DNA of 9,676 nucleotides from CAYYNP01 sp964472545 (lineage in GTDB: Bacteria; Planctomycetota; Planctomycetia; Pirellulales; Thermoguttaceae). The notes beneath the pieces are model-generated. The model did no database searches, was not told the origin of the DNA, and saw only the letters and a program-made list of their open reading frames with translations. Within the stretch, counting starts at the first letter, position 1, and each line of letters starts with the position of its first letter. The stretch covers positions 1 to 9,676 of the forward strand of contig CAYYNP010000355.1 in NCBI GenBank assembly GCA_964472545.1. The letters are read 5' to 3'. The translations under genes were made by a program, and so were the position numbers. Positions 8,043-9,676 of this stretch are shown one piece after another.

Positions 8043-9605
8043 CTAGATGCGCCCAATGCTTCGCAAGTAGGCCAGCCAGAAATCCTCGCGTACCCAGAGT
8101 TGGACGAAGACGTTGGGGCGAAGACCATAGTTGTCGGTCATCAGGTGCGTCGACTGTAACCTCTCCGTCAGTGCCTCGTCGTGCTTCGGCGACGCGATCA
8201 CGATCGGCGCGGTGAGGTCGGACGGGACGCGCTGCCAATAGCCGACGTTCTCGAGGCCGCGAAGATGCCACGGCAACGGCCAGTAGTAGGCGTCGCTCCA
8301 GACGACCTGAACCGGCACCTCGCGGCCGTCGGGCGAGGCATCGGCGAGTTGCTCGATCACGTCGACAAGATGAAGAACGTCCGGCAGCGTGTGGGCGTAG
8401 ACGTAGGGGTTCTGTGGGCTGGCTTCCAGCACGTACGCGGCACGGTGGGACTGCCAGCCGAGATGGCCGACGCCAGCCAGCAGAGCGAGAGTTACCGGTA
8501 TCTTCAACCAGACCGTCGGAGTCACGCGGACGAGGGTGATTGCGCCGACGCCGGCCAGGAGGATCATAGCGTGCAGAAAACCCAACAGACACCACGGGGT
8601 CTTGTAGGGAATGGCGCTGTAGAGGACCGTTAGCAAGAGTGCGTATCCACCCAGCCAACGGATCAGCGCCGGGCTGGCTGCCGACGGTAGAGTCCTCGAC
8701 GTGAATCCGGCCGCCAGTCCGACGATCGCCAAGAGCAGCACGAGGCCTTCCGACCAGAGCGGGCCGTTGTCGACCCGCCAAAAGGTCAGAATACGCAGAT
8801 AGTAAAACCAAGGATGGACGTGAGGGGATTCGCCACCGGCGCGCTGTAGCCACGGAAGATACGTGCGCACGGCGTCGAGGGGGCCGGCGGCGTTGGTGAA
8901 GAAAGAAGAATAGAACACCACCGCCACCGACAACGCCGTAGCGCCGGCCAACGCCAGATGCCAAATGGGAATCGCCGTTCGAGGCGGTTTTGGTTGCTTC
9001 CTGCCGAGTCGGGCGGCGAGCCACGTAAGCCCCAATGCCCCGGCCATCGCCAGGTAGACGATTGCGGCGGTCTCTTTGGTGGCTTGCATCAGGCCGAGCC
9101 CCGCACCGGCGGCCAAACACCAACCGAGCCTTCCGTTGCGGGCGTAACGCCAGCCGGCGGTGATCGTGGCCGTGGTGAAGAAGACCAGCAGCGTCTCGTG
9201 GATGTAGTAGCGGCTGAAGAAGACCGTCGCCGGCGAGATCGCAGTCAGGACGCCCGCACAGATCACCGCAGGCCACCCTAGGCCGTCGCCGAAGAAGCAC
9301 AGCAACAGTACGAGCCCCACACCGAAGAGCACGGGCACGATCCGATACATGACCACGGTGGTGTGGGCATAATCGGCCGGCGCCGCGATCCAGGCCGCCG
9401 GTAGCGTAGCGTACGAGAGCGTCGGCCCGTGGAACTCCTCCGGCCGATAGCGGTAGCCGCCGTCCTGCCACAACTCACGAAAACGGGCCGTTTGCACGGC
9501 CTCGTCAGCGTGCATCGGCCGCTCGGCCAGCTTCGGCAACCGGAACGCCAATGCCCCCAGCGCGACGATCGACAGCAACGCCGAATACAAGAGCGTACGT
9601 TTCAC
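8043..9605 (-). CDS. Agl23/TIGR03663-like polytopic glycosyltransferase (GT-C fold)
   Basis: This 520-aa membrane protein is of the family annotated 'flippase activity-associated protein Agl23' (TIGR03663), related to ArnT/PMT-type GT39 enzymes. These are thought to move sugars from lipid-linked donors on the outer face of the membrane; the substrate here is unknown. The start is GTG at 9605: the frame closes with TGA at 9653-9651, and no other ATG, GTG or TTG lies between. The first membrane segment is residues 4-21. The HADEA motif (32-36) holds the acidic pair expected of GT-C catalytic loops; EEFHGP (56-61), SRYYIHE (131-137) and QATKET (174-179) are further family motifs. About eleven hydrophobic segments run to residue ~383, with YKTPWCLLG in a late loop. 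A soluble C-terminal domain (~385-520) contains NPYVYAH and YYWPLPWHLRGL. The length is normal and nothing is missing. It is convergent with the kinase and is bracketed by palindromic elements 20 and 26 bp outside its ends. Confidence 0.92.
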   Translation of the reverse strand: MKRTLLYSALLSIVALGALAFRLPKLAERPMHADEAVQTARFRELWQDGGYRYRPEEFHGPTLSYATLPAAWIAAPADYAHTTVVMYRIVPVLFGVGLVLLLCFFGDGLGWPAVICAGVLTAISPATVFFSRYYIHETLLVFFTTATITAGWRYARNGRLGWCLAAGAGLGLMQATKETAAIVYLAMAGALGLTWLAARLGRKQPKPPRTAIPIWHLALAGATALSVAVVFYSSFFTNAAGPLDAVRTYLPWLQRAGGESPHVHPWFYYLRILTFWRVDNGPLWSEGLVLLLAIVGLAAGFTSRTLPSAASPALIRWLGGYALLLTVLYSAIPYKTPWCLLGFLHAMILLAGVGAITLVRVTPTVWLKIPVTLALLAGVGHLGWQSHRAAYVLEASPQNPYVYAHTLPDVLHLVDVIEQLADASPDGREVPVQVVWSDAYYWPLPWHLRGLENVGYWQRVPSDLTAPIVIASPKHDEALTERLQSTHLMTDNYGLRPNVFVQLWVREDFWLAYLRSIGRI

Positions 9606-9625
9606 GCGCGATTCTCTACGGTAAT

Positions 9626-9676
9626 AGTAGTCGTCTCGCTCCGCGAGACGTCATGACATCTCGCCGCAGCGAGATG
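9626..9676. repeat. Palindromic element B upstream of the glycosyltransferase
   Basis: Two perfect hairpins lie in tandem: CGTCTCGC-TCC-GCGAGACG (9632-9650) and CATCTCGC-CGCA-GCGAGATG (9657-9676), joined by a short stretch that includes the palindrome GTCATGAC (9650-9657). Its first 25 bp match element A, and CATCTCGC recurs in A at 8009-8016. It lies 26 bp from the GTG of the glycosyltransferase, within its probable promoter or leader, so it could affect expression. The window ends at its last base, so it may continue. Confidence 0.78.

Noticed and set aside
8029..9471. A second minus-strand open frame of 480 codons overlapping the glycosyltransferase
   Set aside because: Its Arg/Pro/Gly-rich translation has no motifs; the frame ending at 8043 has clean membrane helices and GT-C motifs.

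Overview
The window looks like a piece of a high-GC planctomycete chromosome, probably of the Pirellulales type. The basis is a very large secreted protein of the lectin-like plus PQQ-like propeller kind, a Ser/Thr kinase with an N-terminal zinc ribbon and C-terminal WD40 propellers, a TIGR03663-type membrane glycosyltransferase, and intergenic DNA full of heptanucleotide and palindromic repeats. The taxonomic placement is inference from gene content, not from a marker gene.

Layout. Positions 1-107 hold a short GGAGCC-type repeat or hairpin remnant and the leader of gene 1. Gene 1 (108-4049, +) encodes a 1313-residue exported protein: signal peptide, two beta-sandwich-like domains, a long helical (TPR-like) middle and a C-terminal PQQ-like propeller. 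It is interrupted in frame by a proline-rich, heptamer-derived segment (3402-3530), and it ends inside a second heptamer array that supplies its stop codon. Positions 4050-4550 hold no credible gene. This stretch has two heptamer arrays in opposite orientation (4011-4070 and 4331-4414) surrounding a smaller imperfect inverted repeat (4137-4157 / 4242-4262), then a 20-bp tandem duplication just before gene 2. Gene 2 (4551-7862, +) is a transmembrane Ser/Thr kinase with 14 WD40 repeats. Positions 7863-8042 separate convergent genes and carry a perfect 13-bp inverted repeat. Gene 3 (8043-9605, -) is a polytopic GT-C fold, Agl23/TIGR03663-like glycosyltransferase. Related palindromic elements lie on both sides of it (7980-8023 and 9626-9676).

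The three genes do not form an operon. Genes 1 and 2 share a strand but are 501 bp apart, and gene 3 is convergent. No common pathway can be argued beyond all three being envelope-located or exported. The strongest non-routine signal is the repeat content: one family of 7-bp repeats has entered the coding region of gene 1 at two places, and a REP-like palindrome brackets gene 3. I see no clear undescribed defence, mobile or biosynthetic system here.
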